Below are positions 32,485 through 44,439 of a stretch of 64,000 nt of DNA, piece by piece (positions within the stretch are counted from its first letter, which is position 1; the number at the start of each line of letters is the position of its first letter). Position numbers and translations under genes: made by a program. Below the pieces are notes generated by a model. The model was not told the DNA's origin and ran no database searches. It worked only from the letters and a program-made list of their open reading frames with translations. The DNA comes from Marasmius tenuissimus (Eukaryota; Basidiomycota; Agaricomycetes; Agaricales; Marasmiaceae), in assembly GCA_029532415.1 (NCBI GenBank), contig JAQOTA010000049.1:62001-126000 (forward strand). The letters run 5' to 3'.

Positions 32485-33971
32485 ATGTCTTCTCCCATTC
32501 CACTCCCACAGCTATTTGCTCGAAGCCTTACCTCCGTCTCAAAATCTCTGAGTCTACCCAATATACACGATGAGGCTCAGGTTTGTCATATTCTGCTCGA
32601 GAACAACGTTTTGCTCACTACAACCACTAACTAGGAACTCGTTCAATCGAGCATTCAAGACCTTCTCAGTTTGCAATCCCGCATAGCAGGCATCTCGCTG
32701 TTCAGCCCGAACGAAACACTCGGAGATATATCTACTCGAGATCTTATCTACCTTTTGGTCCCATTTGTGCTTTCGGAAGTACAAGGACGCGTCAAGACAA
32801 CCGAGCGAGAGGATCGATTGGAATCGTTAGAGAAATCTCAGGTACGTGCAAATTCAGTCACTAGATCAAACCGCCAAACTGGACAAATTCCGCCTCTAGA
32901 GATACCTCAAGGCATTCCTTGATCTTTTGGAGAACTACCATGTCATTCCGGAAGACGAAATCGCGCTCTACCAACAGAAAACGTCCACTGTCACGAACCC
33001 TGCCAGTCGAAGGGAACTGAAAATCAAACAGTATCAGAAAGAAAAGGACCTTCGTGCACGGATTAAGGTTCGTATGATACTCTATTCACCTAAAACAGCC
33101 TTACGAAGTCTTCTTCGTGTCTTCCAGGCTGTTCGGAAACGGAGGAATCAGCAACAACTCCAGACAGAGTTTCCGAACGATTTCGACTTGATCGCATCTC
33201 TATTGCCCTCTACAACCTCGAATCAGACCGACGAACAAGAGGATGAGGAAGACTCTCAAACCGATGATATCCTTCGCGAAGCCACGCTCCTACTCATACG
33301 GCTATGCTTTGCACAAGCCCACTCGCAGCTACAAAGTATGGACCAAGAGCTCGAACTGCTACGAACGGCACCCCCGCGCATAGCGCCTCCCCCACGGCCT
33401 GCAGAAGACTCTCAAGAGGCTCGTAAGGACAAACAGAAAACGAACGACCAGGATATGTGGAAATTAGACGCATCAGCTGTCTCTGGAGGTCCTGACGGCA
33501 AAGGGCCGCTCATGGATTCGGCTGGCAAGGTATAGTAGTGTTTGCCTGACACGCACGAATTGTCCTCACATCAATAATTTAGCCCTTGCGACCGTTCACT
33601 ATTCTACCATCCGGTGCTGCAGATCGTGCTCGGCTTCAAGCCCAAGTTTTCCGGCCTGATCATAACTTACCGACCATGTCGATTGACGAGTACCTTGAGG
33701 TTGAACGTCAACGGGGCAAGTTCATCTCAGGAGGAGGGTGAGTATCATCTCATGCTCATTTTTCGGTGACAACCTCTGAAGGAGTGGCGATTGCAGACCG
33801 GCTTCCGAAGCAGCCCTTACGACGTCCGAACAACTAGCTCTTGACTCAGAGATGGACGGTACGAGAGAAGGCGAGGAGAAAGCCGAAGCTAAGCGGCAAA
33901 AGGACGAAAACTGGGCCATTTTTACGGACGAGAACCCTCGGGGTGCGGGCAACACGATGAACAGAGGCTGA
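32485..33971 (+). CDS. tap42: TAP42 / IGBP1-family PP2A-associated protein
   Basis: Binds catalytic subunits of PP2A-type phosphatases and links them to TOR signalling. Six exons (32485-32580, 32635-32841, 32900-33067, 33128-33529, 33583-33737, 33797-33971) give 400 residues in frame throughout. The helical N-terminal domain includes YQKEKDLRARIK and the basic AVRKRRNQ segment. The C-terminal signature TMSIDEYLEVERQRG and the terminal GAGNTMNRG are diagnostic of the family. An acidic stretch (DEQEDEEDSQTDD) lies mid-protein. Nuclear or cytosolic, without membrane segments. The start is the first ATG after the divergent promoter. Confidence 0.95.
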
Positions 33972-34198
33972 GGTTCTGTACCGATAGAGCTGAAAGGATG
34001 TAAAATGGATGCCGATCTGTATTTGTACCATTTGTATGTTACCCCATGCTGCGAGTCGACTATCCGTTACACTGTACATGAAATATTGACATATCGGAAA
34101 TACATATTCATCAATTAGAAATCCTGGTTGTACATTCATTTGATTCTTCTTTGGCTGAGTGTTTCGTCGTGCATCGCTGAATGCTCGAGCGCTCACTT

Positions 34199-34440
34199 TC
34201 ACCTTTGCTCTCCCAATTGTACCGACTCAGCAGTGCCTTGACTCCACCGAGCCAGACCCAACTCGAAGCTTGAGGCCTTCGAGTCGTCGTCCCACATAAC
34301 CGCTGGAGGTTCGAATGGCGTCAATATGATTAACTCGCCTAAACACAGGGAGAGGTTAGCGGTGCCACAACGAATTTGTAACCACAAAAATCACCCACCA
34401 AAGGCGAAGTAAGTCCCATTCCGTTCGTACGACTCCGTAG
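34199..34440 (-). pseudogene. Remnant of the 3' end of a phosphatidylserine decarboxylase gene
   Basis: On the minus strand, TYFAFG (ending at 34399) is followed by a GT-AG intron and by GELIILTPFEPPAVMWDDD (from 34338). The intact PSD gene nearby has GYFAFG, an intron at the same codon and phase, and then [19 protein letters not shown]. The remnant runs to a stop at 34199-34201. The Ser-Thr of the GGST self-cleavage site is replaced by Glu-Leu, so it could not form the pyruvoyl enzyme even if expressed. It lies directly behind the C2 gene 34444-35047, in the same order and strand as the two ends of a PSD gene with the middle missing. Confidence 0.65.
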
Positions 34441-34443
34441 CGG

Positions 34444-35047
34444 CTAACTGACCAACCGTCCGTACGCTTGTTCGAGGTCTCTGTTGACCTCCACGAAGCC
34501 CAATCTCAGCTGAATTTCTGCTCCAAGACCGCGAGAGGCCACATCACTTTGACTGAAGTTCGTCAAGGGAATGCTGAAACTCTCCAATGTCTCCGCAATA
34601 GACCATGCGAGTGGGCGAGAGCTCTGGTCTCCCGAGACGAACCACTCTCCAGCATCCAAAGTGGTCTGCCCGATCCAGCCCTTTCCAATCCAGTCCTTAT
34701 TCCGAACGACGAATTTCAGTGGCAGTGAATTGCAGGTTTCGATGTGGATAGAAAAATCGAAGATGGCCGTCTCCGGGTCGTAAACAGGATTCAAACTGTA
34801 CCATATGACCGGTGTCTTGTACGTCTTTTGGCCCAGACGGACCTCAACATATCTTTCCTCGTTCAGCACAGTCAGCTTGAGGAGCCCCGAATGATAACTT
34901 AGACACTCACGGATCACTGAGTCCCTTATAATCCTTGGCTGGCAAATCGCTGCACGCCACCACCTGTACCCTCAGCGTTGCGGCAAGGCTCTCCGAGAAC
35001 GAAGCATTGGACGATCTTTTCAATACCAATGCGTTGGAGAGTCGCAT
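34444..35047 (-). CDS. Single C2-domain protein, PSD-derived (paralogue A)
   Basis: Two exons (35047-34911, 34852-34444) encode 181 residues, nearly all one C2 domain. Strands and loops read LRVQVVACSDLPAKDYKGL, SDPYVEV, TPVIWYSLNPVYDPE, LKFVVRNKDW and a final EIQLRLGFVE. C2 domains bind membranes, often through calcium-coordinating Asp residues. Here loop 1 keeps the D of SDP and the D of NPVYD, while the second loop has NKD. It is closely related to the first C2 domain of the PSD gene at 45105-48558, including a phase-2 intron inside the Pro codon of SDP. A PSD tail remnant follows immediately. It may be a surviving truncated PSD copy; expression is unknown. Confidence 0.75.
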
Positions 35048-36021
35048 CTTTGAGAGGACGTGTCTTGCCATGTATGAGGAAAAGAACGCTCTGAGGGGTC
35101 TCGAGGGGATATGTGACAGTATGTTGCAGTTGAAGATCGTTGAAGGACTTCCCTGCGGAGTAACTCCTCATTAAATAGCTACTTCTGTGAGGGTGGGGGA
35201 GGCAGTACACAAGTCACCCCGGAATCTAGATGTGATACAATCATCTCAGGTTGTACCTGGCTATTCTTGACCGAGGGCTCATTCCTAATAATATCTAGTG
35301 CTGGAGATCGGGGACGATTCACGAATAGAATTCTTGATGGCTTTTGGGACGTACCCCTCGAGCAAGACCGATCATATATTTGGATGTAGGCTAGAAGACT
35401 CAATACCACTTCTATTGAGGGAAGTGCAGTAGCGGGGAAAACATAGGTCGTTGCAGGGCTGTGGAAGGAGTTGGGAAGGACTCAGGGAGCCCGAGCGCCC
35501 GAGCGCCCTGTTATCATGACTTCTCTCGTACGCACTTCTTTTGAGTGAGGCCACTGTGAGGCCACGCGAGCGGGCCTGAGCGGACCTATGTCATGTCATT
35601 ATTGTCAGCGATTCCATCATTCCGATCTCCTTGGCTATCCCAGGCTATCCCTGGAGGGGAATTCTCGATCCGATTCGAGGTAAGACTCGGTAAGAGGTAA
35701 AAGGTAAAAGGTAAAACCAGTAAAACCTGCGGTGGTCAAGGGTGCGCACGCCGCGGCATGGGGGGAGTACCACCCTTCCAAGTTATGCCGCTGGTTCGAC
35801 AGAAAACCCGCTCTTGCGAACCATTGGCATTCTGGAACAATCATTTCATCGCATCGGGCTCAAAAACCTTATATTTGAAACCAGAATCACGGTAAACTTC
35901 ACAGCACAGCACATTGGCAGAAAAGGAATCGGAAGGAGGACAAAGAGAACATGGATACTGGATGAGGCGACGTAGGCTGGTAGTTTTCTCACGGGCTTAG
36001 CATTCTGTTTCCCTTCCAGTG
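35048..36021. other. Intergenic, contains a short tandem repeat
   Basis: No gene recognised. It includes three tandem GGTAAAA units (35696-35716) and a small GAGCGCCC-type duplication near 35490. Confidence 0.35.
35696..35716. repeat. GGTAAAA tandem repeat, three units
   Basis: Three perfect head-to-tail copies of a 7-mer, followed by degenerate further copies. No functional link is evident. Confidence 0.6.
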
Positions 36022-36276
36022 ATGTGGCGGAGATACTACCAAGTAGTGGCACAGCACAGGGCTTGACGATAGCTTTCTGCTGACGGACATACTCACTTAT
36101 AGGTTGCTGTGGTCATTGAAAACGCGACCGATACATATACACTCAAAAACGAGGAGGGAGAAGAAACCTTCAAGCCTTGTTTCAAGCTTCATCATACGGG
36201 CGAACAATACCAACTGACAATCGAGATTCGAGGCGATGTGTTGGTAGCGTTATACAGAGATTTCTTCCTCCGCTAG
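36022..36276 (+). CDS. Possible small two-exon gene or terminal exons of an unrecognised gene
   Basis: The strand is open across a plausible splice. The ATG at 36022 begins MWRRYYQ (to 36042), and a GTAGTG...TATAG intron leads to exon 36103-36276 with VAVVIENATDTYTLKNEEG and a stop after YRDFFLR. The result is 65 residues. The second exon has alternating hydrophobic and polar residues suggesting beta strands. I do not recognise the family. It could instead be the end of a longer gene whose upstream exons I could not find, or chance. Confidence 0.3.
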
Positions 36277-38518
36277 ACAGCCAATTTGGACTCGCCAAGT
36301 TGCCATTCGTCGTAGGAATACAATAGATTTGAAATCGAGATAGATTGAACACCTTTTGAACCACTATAGTTCCCAAGTATAACATGTGCTGTCGGAAAGG
36401 GAAAATTCCCGTTGGAATGTGAAAGAGTGTGAAAGTCGGTGCAGATCTTTTTCTGCAAGTTGCAATATTTCTTGAGACAAGCCAAATCAGGCAGGTTGAT
36501 GATCAGCCTAGATAAGTAACAGATGAGATATTTTTAACTACAGGAGTCCGAAGGAGGGGAACGAGGGCCGTTCCCGTTCCCCATGTTGTCCTGAACCTCA
36601 ATCTGAACAGAACTACAATGAATATACGCTGGAGCTCTCCAGGGCGCTATATCTGCTCGCAACTAGTTCAAGATCCGGTTTCAACAGTTCCCACCCATTG
36701 CGCGCGATGAATTTGCTGTCTGTTAATGGTATCAAAGAAAAGGGCGGAAAGTTTCTGATGGTAGCAGAAGTGCGCCAGCGACCATTTGAGTAACTTGGGG
36801 CCAGGATAGTATCGCGTTTTACTACATACACAAGCTGTTGTATAGAGGTGGTGTGTTGTCCAGGAGGGTAATCCTCGTAGCTGTAGTACATCCAATGACT
36901 TCGCCATGAACGCGCGGCGAACCGGGAATGGTGAGTTCATGACACACAGTATGACGAGCCATGTCCAGTCAGAAATTCCTGGACCATGAGGAACCCTACC
37001 GGATTACATTGCGCCGAACTGTTATCATTATGTTTGGCCTCTTACACTGACAGGAATGTGTCCAGACTCCACTACTGTCGTGTTTTTAACCTGGTTTCTT
37101 GGTTCTAATTTGGATGAGCCAACCAGCTGGTGGCCACCGGCCCGGCCAAGGGCTAGGCGGTTCTCTGCACGATATGTTCATTGTTCACCCAAAAGTAGTA
37201 CGCAGGCTGAGGCGAGTTGACAACGAACTTCAGATATAAGCCACCGATGGTTTGCTTCGCGTTATCTACAGCCATCCCCCCCAGTCCTGAGTCCTAAAAC
37301 GTCCGAAAACGTGTGATATTCATCGAACCATTACGAGGCATGATAAGGGCTGCGCAGGACTCCAGCTCAAGTAGCCTTATTCTGTACCAGTTGGCGTGCG
37401 CGTCATATGGATGTTATTATTGCTCACGGGCCACGCCACGGCATACTTACAGGTCTAGCTACTTATCTATGACTGGGTCTGTGCGTATCGATGGAGGATC
37501 TCTGACCGAACAGTGCGCCGCCCCCACTCCCATTCCCATAACTTAAACGTAAAAAGGAGGCGTACGACCAAACACCAATCACGGACTTTTGAAATTACCG
37601 ACTCGTGGTTGATTCGATAGTGCACGAAGCCGTCCGCGGACATATTGTTGGGCGGCTTCGTGGAAGAATAACCCCTCTACTAGGCAGTCCAACCGCGCCC
37701 GGTTGGGCTGCACAAGGTTGCACTCGCAGACCTTCTGAGCGACTAGGATCCGGATCTGTGAGTCTGGGAAGCAGAACTCCCGCGAGTATGACCGATGTAG
37801 GTTACGACGACGGTTCAACCAGTTCACCGCCGTAGTTCTCAACCGAAACCTGGCTCATGCTGCGCAAACTCTAGGCCGTAATATTGTGTGTCTTGCCGAG
37901 AGAAGGGCACGACGGTTGCCGACGAGGTCGATCGAAGGTCGAGTGAAGGGCAGTATTTCGTCTTGAGACAGGATGTACCGGCCGCTATCAAGGATCTCCG
38001 AATCGATCGACCGCTTCGTTTCAATATCACCAAGCAGGAAAGCTCGATCCATCGAGACGGGCAATATGCAAACGACTCGAGGCACGAGGGCCTTTCGACA
38101 ATGATCTGGTTGTGGGCCGGTGAACGATTCCAAAGCCGATGATGGTCCCTAAGTGACTTCGAAAAGTTCAAAGGAGGCATTGGGTGAAGAGACGAGAGGC
38201 TCAGCTCACCGAGTCACGCGTATCGAGAACAGCAAGTACGCCCGGACTAAAAGTTGAATAAACGAGCATATCCGTGAACCCCGAATGCTCGAATGCTATG
38301 ATCTCTGTCGACAAAAGGTCAGATTGGAGATGTTCTCGAACGTACTGGCGGCGTGGAAATCGAAGAAGATACAGCGCTTAAGAGCAGTGTACAGGCGACA
38401 ATGAAGGTGCAAGGTAAAATGTAGGCTGAATAGAGGTACATAGCGATGTTTGATGTATGTACGCTTTAACTTCATCATCAAATGGAAACTTCACACGGCG
38501 AATACAGAGTTTGAGCCA
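36277..38518. other. Intergenic, nothing recognised
   Basis: About 2.2 kb with only short unsupported frames on either strand. No repeats of note and no recognisable exons. Confidence 0.4.
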
Positions 38519-40802
38519 CTAGACCTCCTCGACAGCCCGAGGGAGTCGTGGAATGAGCCTTCGAGCGTCGCTCCACGCAGTCTTGTTGTGAGACTGGAGT
38601 TTGTTGTAAAGTGTCTGCCCTGAGTCGTTCAATTGAACGTCCACGAAGCCAATCAGGTCCAGGCCTGAACCGTCCGCTGACTGTACGAGGGGGGAAAGCG
38701 AGCCATCATCCGATCGCGGGTAGCGGTTGATATGCTCGGACAGAATCTCGACGAGACGTTCCTGTTGGGCCCACTTGACCATACCCCAATGTTCCTTGAA
38801 GGAGGCCAGATATCTGAAGTCGGTCTCGGAGCCTGCTGAAGATGAGCTGGATAAAACCTCCTGAAGCTTTGAAAGCGATAGGGGAAAGTATTCAGGAATG
38901 GGTTTGGAGTCAACCACAGAATGTTGCACCAGCTGCGTCCGCCGCGCCACCTGCACGCGTCGTACAACATCCATCGCTTCTATCCACTGCATGGTGTCGT
39001 CCATAGACACGGTGGTCCAGATCTTCCGATCGACAATGAGGTTGTTTGCTTCGCAAATGAAGTCGGGTCTCGATTCAACGAGTGGGGAAATGGTTGACGC
39101 TGTGTCCCTATGTAGCGCGTAGTCGGTGGAGGATGCATTGATGTAGCGAGCTAAATCACGCATCAATTTTTTCCAGTACTGGTGTTTAGTTGTGTGAAGC
39201 TGCCCGATCCCCATAAAAAGACTCCAAAGGTCGGAGTCGGCACCAGAAGTCTCTTCGTCTTTCAAGATATCATCGAAGGTACGGAAAGGGGAGTTCTCAG
39301 CGTCGAGACTGGCATCATGCAGTAAACCTGTCCATATTCTCCGAAACAACTCCGGGAGAAGTCGATTTGTGGTCGACTGTTCAGATATATGGGTCCAATG
39401 CAGGAGCCGATCGAAGAGCACATCCTGTGTCATAGGACTTATGAAGTGCTGGCGGTGAGGTGCTGTTGCAGTCGTTGCGGGTGAGGATATATGCTTTGGC
39501 AGACTGAGGGCGTCTGCAATGTGATTTCCCACCCACTGCCCGCGCGGGGGAACGAACCATTTGTTGAAGACGACAGGCATGACAAGATGTAGAGGGATTT
39601 TCTCGAGGATCCGCTGTAAATGTGGCCTCATGGTTTGGCTGTTCTGTAGCTCTGCCACGAGCCACCGGAACGCTTTCAATTCGTAGAAAGGGGGGACCAG
39701 GCGGATGTTGGAACGATGGATGACTTCAAGGTCAACGGAGGACCATTTCGAGAGTGTCTCCATCGTCATATGGAAGGCTGACGCAGAATCGAGCCATCCA
39801 GATTTGCTGTGAGACTGGAGGAAATGCACCAGATGCACAACCCCCCGAAGTTGAGTGAAGGCCGCGAAGGCACTGAATGTAATCCATGCCTGCGGAGACT
39901 TGTAGGGACAGATAGATTCCATGGGGGGCAGATTATTGACACGATCGGCGGATGAATGGGATGGGTGGTCGACATCATTTCCGGAACGCATTTCTCGGAG
40001 TTTTGGTGTGACCTGAAGCACTTGTCGAATGATATGGATACCGGGTATGATTGTTGTTGCAAGGTAGATTATGCCGGCGAATCCAACGACTACAGATGCA
40101 GTGATGAACAGAGCCTGATGGCGAGTGCGCAATAATTCTATAATCCCTCCGAGGAAGAGGAAGAGAGCGAGTTCGAGAAACATCGGGAGGCAGGCAGGGA
40201 TAGTCGGGACACGCCACCTTTCGAGACTCTCGTGGCGGAGCCAGCGAAGCGCAAGTGCTTCGGCCGGTGTGCATGTGTGTGTATGTCGATGATGTTCCCG
40301 GAGCCACTGTTTGCAAAGAAGACCAAAGAGGGCATCGACGAGAGCGATGATGAGGCTCATGAACCACAGTAGGTTGATTCGGAGATCGGACGATGATATT
40401 TCGAATTCTGGAGGAGGAGTGGATGTACCATTGGTCATCTGGTCAGTAATCTGTCTGAGTAGCGCTACCGTGGTATCCCCTGGCTGCTCCAGTAGCCGCT
40501 GGGACGATTCGATTGTGAATGCGGTGACAACTGCAGAAAACAGACCAGCCTACAAGTTGCGGAAAAATGTTAATTCCGAGTTTTCCTAAGACCAAAGCAC
40601 GTACAAAAACTAGGAGTGTGTCGATATCTTCCTTCCACCCTCCGACAAGTCCATCGTCCAGCAAAGCTACCTCCTTCATCACGGCTTGCCAAGATCCCTT
40701 GAGCTTGGATTCCTCGGACTTGAAAGCAGGTCAGCCTTGAGGCGAATTTATCGGTGCATCACTTACCGGGGACTGGTTGAGTGGGTCGCTAGTTGACGCC
40801 AT
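38519..40802 (-). CDS. DUF6535-domain membrane protein (copy 1)
   Basis: Three exons (40802-40767, 40718-40605, 40549-38519) give 726 residues. The N-terminal third is the DUF6535 region: WKEDIDTLLVF, then membrane helices FSAVVTAF, LLWFMSLIIALVDALFGLL, MFLELALFLFLGGIIELL and VVGFAGIIYLATTI. In between is the conserved CKQWLREH and a LRWLRHESL motif. The remaining two thirds are soluble and mostly helical, with no motif I know. The family is common in Agaricomycetes and has no established function. The exon 2/3 junction (LLVF-AGLFS) is shared with copy 2 at 49164-51832. A divergent C2-domain gene starts 1.6 kb upstream, as at copy 2. Confidence 0.85.
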
Positions 40803-42264
40803 GACTTGCAAATACTTCGAGTTACGAGTACGAGCCGGGTATTGACAGAGACGGAGGGCAGAAATTACTAATTTCGCACGTCTGAAGGGGTACACCGAAA
40901 TTTCAAACATGAGGCCGACATAACATCTCCAGAAGACATAGAAGACAGTCACTGGTTCCGTCACATTCGTCGACAAAGTCCGCAAAGTTATGTTCATTCC
41001 CATGATTTGTAGGCGCATTGATGACGATCTTTCAAATAGAAACACAAGACATGAATCAGATATGAACGAGTGAATGTTCGAATGAAAGATTTGACACTGA
41101 TTGGTCCCGCGTGACACCAATAACTCCCGAGGAGACCTCAGTTCGATGGCGCTTGGTGCGAATGGTCGAGGATTTCCGATGGTAAGTATGTTATGTGTAT
41201 CATCATATGGGTCTCACATGGAGAACCCCCAAGATTTGTCCCCGAGAATCGAAGTCGAGGACTCGTGCACGGCAACGTGCAGCGGATCCATTCGAATTGA
41301 GCGAAACAGAAGGTCGCCGTGCATACTGCGGGCCAACCAAGACTGGAACCCACTCCCAAAAGACACCCTGCAAGGTTTAACTGCCAACCGAGCTGGAGGA
41401 GCGGCGATTAACCCACAACGATAAATGAGCCTAGGACGTCGCCGAAAACTTGTCGAAAAGCACCTAGCGTGAGGGTAAAGTTCTTCTATTCGAGCTTGAG
41501 AGATCCCAGAGTTGAGCGTACTGGAGGCGAACGTTCACCCTGTGAAGTATGGACATTGTGAGTGAGTGAGGCGTAGGTAACGGAAGAATGGGCAAAGACA
41601 TCGCCGCAGACGATCAAGTGGAGAGAATTGTCTCTTATCCTGTACGCAAAATGTTGTTACTGATTAACACAAGAGCGGAGAAGGGTGGTGCAACAGACTC
41701 ACTGACACATACACAATGAGACTGATGCAGTAGCGTGCCTCAACCCGACCGTACTCGAGTGATGCTGCGATATCACAGCAGGAAAATGTACCGTCGAAAA
41801 ACCCCAACTCTGGAGGAGACTACATCTGGGACAACTTTGTTGATGATGGGGGGATCCAAAGGACATCAGTTTGCAGCTCCGATACAATTCGTAGGTCACT
41901 GTTTGAAATCTTGAAATTGTAAGTAGTTCTTGCTCGCCCTCCTTGCATGACTCTCTTTGTCAGTTACTCTTTTCGTCTCTGAATCCTTAGTCGTGGAAGA
42001 GAGTCCACAAACATTAATCTCTTCAAGTTTGTTCAATCCCATCCGTCCAACAACCTCTTCCTTGTTCCCAGCACTTTTGATTTGAGCACTGATGACTATC
42101 ATTTTTCACTGTATTCAAGCAGATTCGGGTGGTAACAGCCCTTTGTCGAAGAGAAGAGGGAAAGTGATCAGGGCTTTGGGTTTCGGTGTATACTCATGTA
42201 GCCGGGCTCCAGAGCTCCCCAACACGCGCATTGACAGATTCACAGCCCAAGGCCCCAATCTGGG
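40803..42264. other. Intergenic between DUF6535 copy 1 and the C2-pseudokinase gene
   Basis: About 1.46 kb of upstream DNA for two divergent genes. Short frames only. The minus-strand frame continuing upstream of the DUF6535 start (to about 41120) is open but has no recognisable content. Confidence 0.35.
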
Positions 42265-42270
42265 TATAAA
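42265..42270 (+). promoter_or_regulatory. TATA box of the C2-pseudokinase gene
   Basis: TATAAA in GGGTATAAATTCC lies about 125 bp before the start codon. Confidence 0.45.
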
Positions 42271-42392
42271 TTCCTGTACTCGGATCTCTTCCTCCCATCG
42301 GTTGAAATTGCGACCTCACACATCTACCTCTTGCTTGAAGTTGACTTGCAAACGACATCGCTTAGCTCGGCAACATACAATTATCATTCGCA

Positions 42393-44439
42393 ATGGTTCG
42401 TACGCCACCGACCGGGTTATTTCGAAAACCTCGCTCACGGACTGGATCAACTAAACCCTTGTTTCGGCACACGTCCGCAGTGCTGCGAGTACAGGTAGTG
42501 GGGTGTAGCGACTTGTTCACCGAGGGTAAAAAAGGCCTTAGTGACCCGTGAGTCTCTGGATCCCCTCTACGCTTGAGACCTTCTTCTGACTCTCAGGGTT
42601 AGATTCGTGATTGTAACTCGGGGACAAGCGAAATGCCAGACACCAGTGATATCTCGTAGTTTGAATCCCGTCTACGACCCAAAGGACGCCACTTTCAATT
42701 TTCCTATCGGTGATGACGAAGAGATCGGAGCACTAAAATTTGTTGTGTGGGATAAGGGCTGGATTAGAAAGGGCTACCTTGGGGGAGCCACTCTGGATAT
42801 CAGGAGATGGTTTGCACCGGGAGACTCGCAGGAATCTCACCCACTCACATGGTCTGTCGCGGAGATTTTGGAGGATTTCTCAGTGCCTTTGAAGTCGACG
42901 CAAAATCGCGCAGCCTCGCAGGCAGAGATGCAGTTGCGATTAGGCTTCGTAGTCGAGGGACGGGACGAAGAGTTCGAGAGGTTCAAAGGTCGGTTGTTTG
43001 GAAGAACCGATTATCAACGCAACGAAGCGGAGAGCGGCAGCATATATGGCAGACAATCTTCACAATCCATCATCGCCCCGGCCCGTCCTTTCCCTTACCA
43101 CTCCAACAGTGAAACGAGCAGCAATTCCTACTCCAGCGCTGCAATCAGTGATGAAGGACGGGACTTACATCGTACGTTTGATGTCGCCTTCAATTTCTGA
43201 TTACTGAACTCATTCGAGGTTACGGCGCGGATCACGAGGAAGACGAGGACGATAACAAAGACAAGCCTTTTCCCCCAATGATGCTCCAGAGAGAAATCAG
43301 AGCATTCTATCGCCAACATTCCAAACTCAACGAAACCGAACTCAAGAAGATAGACGGCCAGGGGTTATTGGATAAATGGCAACGAGTAAGTTGAGATATT
43401 GGCCATGAGAACGATTGGGACTTAGTGAATTGTGCTCAGATGATCATTAGCGATATTTCTGGAGAGCGCATTGCCCCGGCCGACAAAACTGCAATTCTTG
43501 ATGCAATGATCCAGCTCTCCAGTATTTCCGGCCTCTCTCCGAAGTGCCTACGGATTGAAGACGTTGGCGTTCAAGGTCTGGTTCCTTGTCCAGACATACA
43601 GTCTGAAGACGTTCAGTGTTTTAGAGGGAAGATCGGAGCTCTAGATGTGGCCGTTAAGGTGCCGAAAAAACAGCCCAAACCTGGCGGCGAGCAACTGAAG
43701 GTCAGTTTTAAACTGCGCATACCAACACGCTAGTCACCCTTTGGATTCCAACTCTATAGACACGCTTGCAGCAAGCCATATTGTGGCGAAAGCTGACACA
43801 TCAGAACATCTCGCCCTTCCTGGGCTTGTACTACCTTAATGAAACTCGCACACAGGTTTGCCTCCTCTCCCGGTGGATGGAAAACAGTGTCACCCAGCAC
43901 GATTTCAAGCAACCCGAGGAAGGTGTAGGTACTCTATCGACTACTGCTGTCTTCAACGTATCACATAACGATCGATTAGGTCAGAGGTATCGCTGAGGGC
44001 CTCACTTATCTTCACAACCAGAATGTCTTCCATGGTTATCTGAGTACTGTCAGTCGATCTTCCGTAGTGCTAGTTTCTACCTCACATTCTCCTGAACAGT
44101 CCAGTATCCTAATTGATTCAGACGAGACTCCTTTAATTGGCGACCTTGGGCTTGCGCAACTCCTTGGCAAAGCGGCAGACGGGAAAGAGGATATTTATCG
44201 ATTCGGTCATATATCCTTCGAGGTAAGTGGCTTGTTGGACTCTCTTCGTCGCTTTCTCAGGAAATTTCATCCTCCGCCAGTTCTTCGGAGGTACGTCGCT
44301 TAAAGGCAAGGACGGGCCTCCCCGGCCTTTGGGCATGTCCGACACACTATGGGACGTGGTCAAGAGATGCTTGAGCCCCACTCCGTCCTCACGTCCAGTG
44401 GCATCTGGTGTAGTTAAGGCTCTGAGGACACCGATTTGA
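42393..44439 (+). CDS. C2 domain fused to a kinase-like (pseudokinase) domain (paralogue B)
   Basis: Eight exons (42393-42547, 42603-43171, 43219-43385, 43440-43700, 43760-43924, 43980-44048, 44100-44222, 44281-44439) give 555 residues with all phases consistent. Residues 1 to about 190 contain a C2 domain closely related to that of the PSD gene, with the same phase-2 intron in SDP. A Ser-rich then acidic linker follows. The kinase-like part has GALDVAVKVP (VAVK lysine), a helix C region, LYYLNETRTQVCLLSRWME (hinge) and LTYLHNQNVFHGYL. The catalytic HRD is HGY, DFG is DLG (IGDLGLAQLL), and the activation loop and APE motif are missing before EDIYRFG. The C-lobe ends with the typical SRPVA. 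Catalysis is therefore unlikely; a scaffolding or sensor role is inference. Confidence 0.85.
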
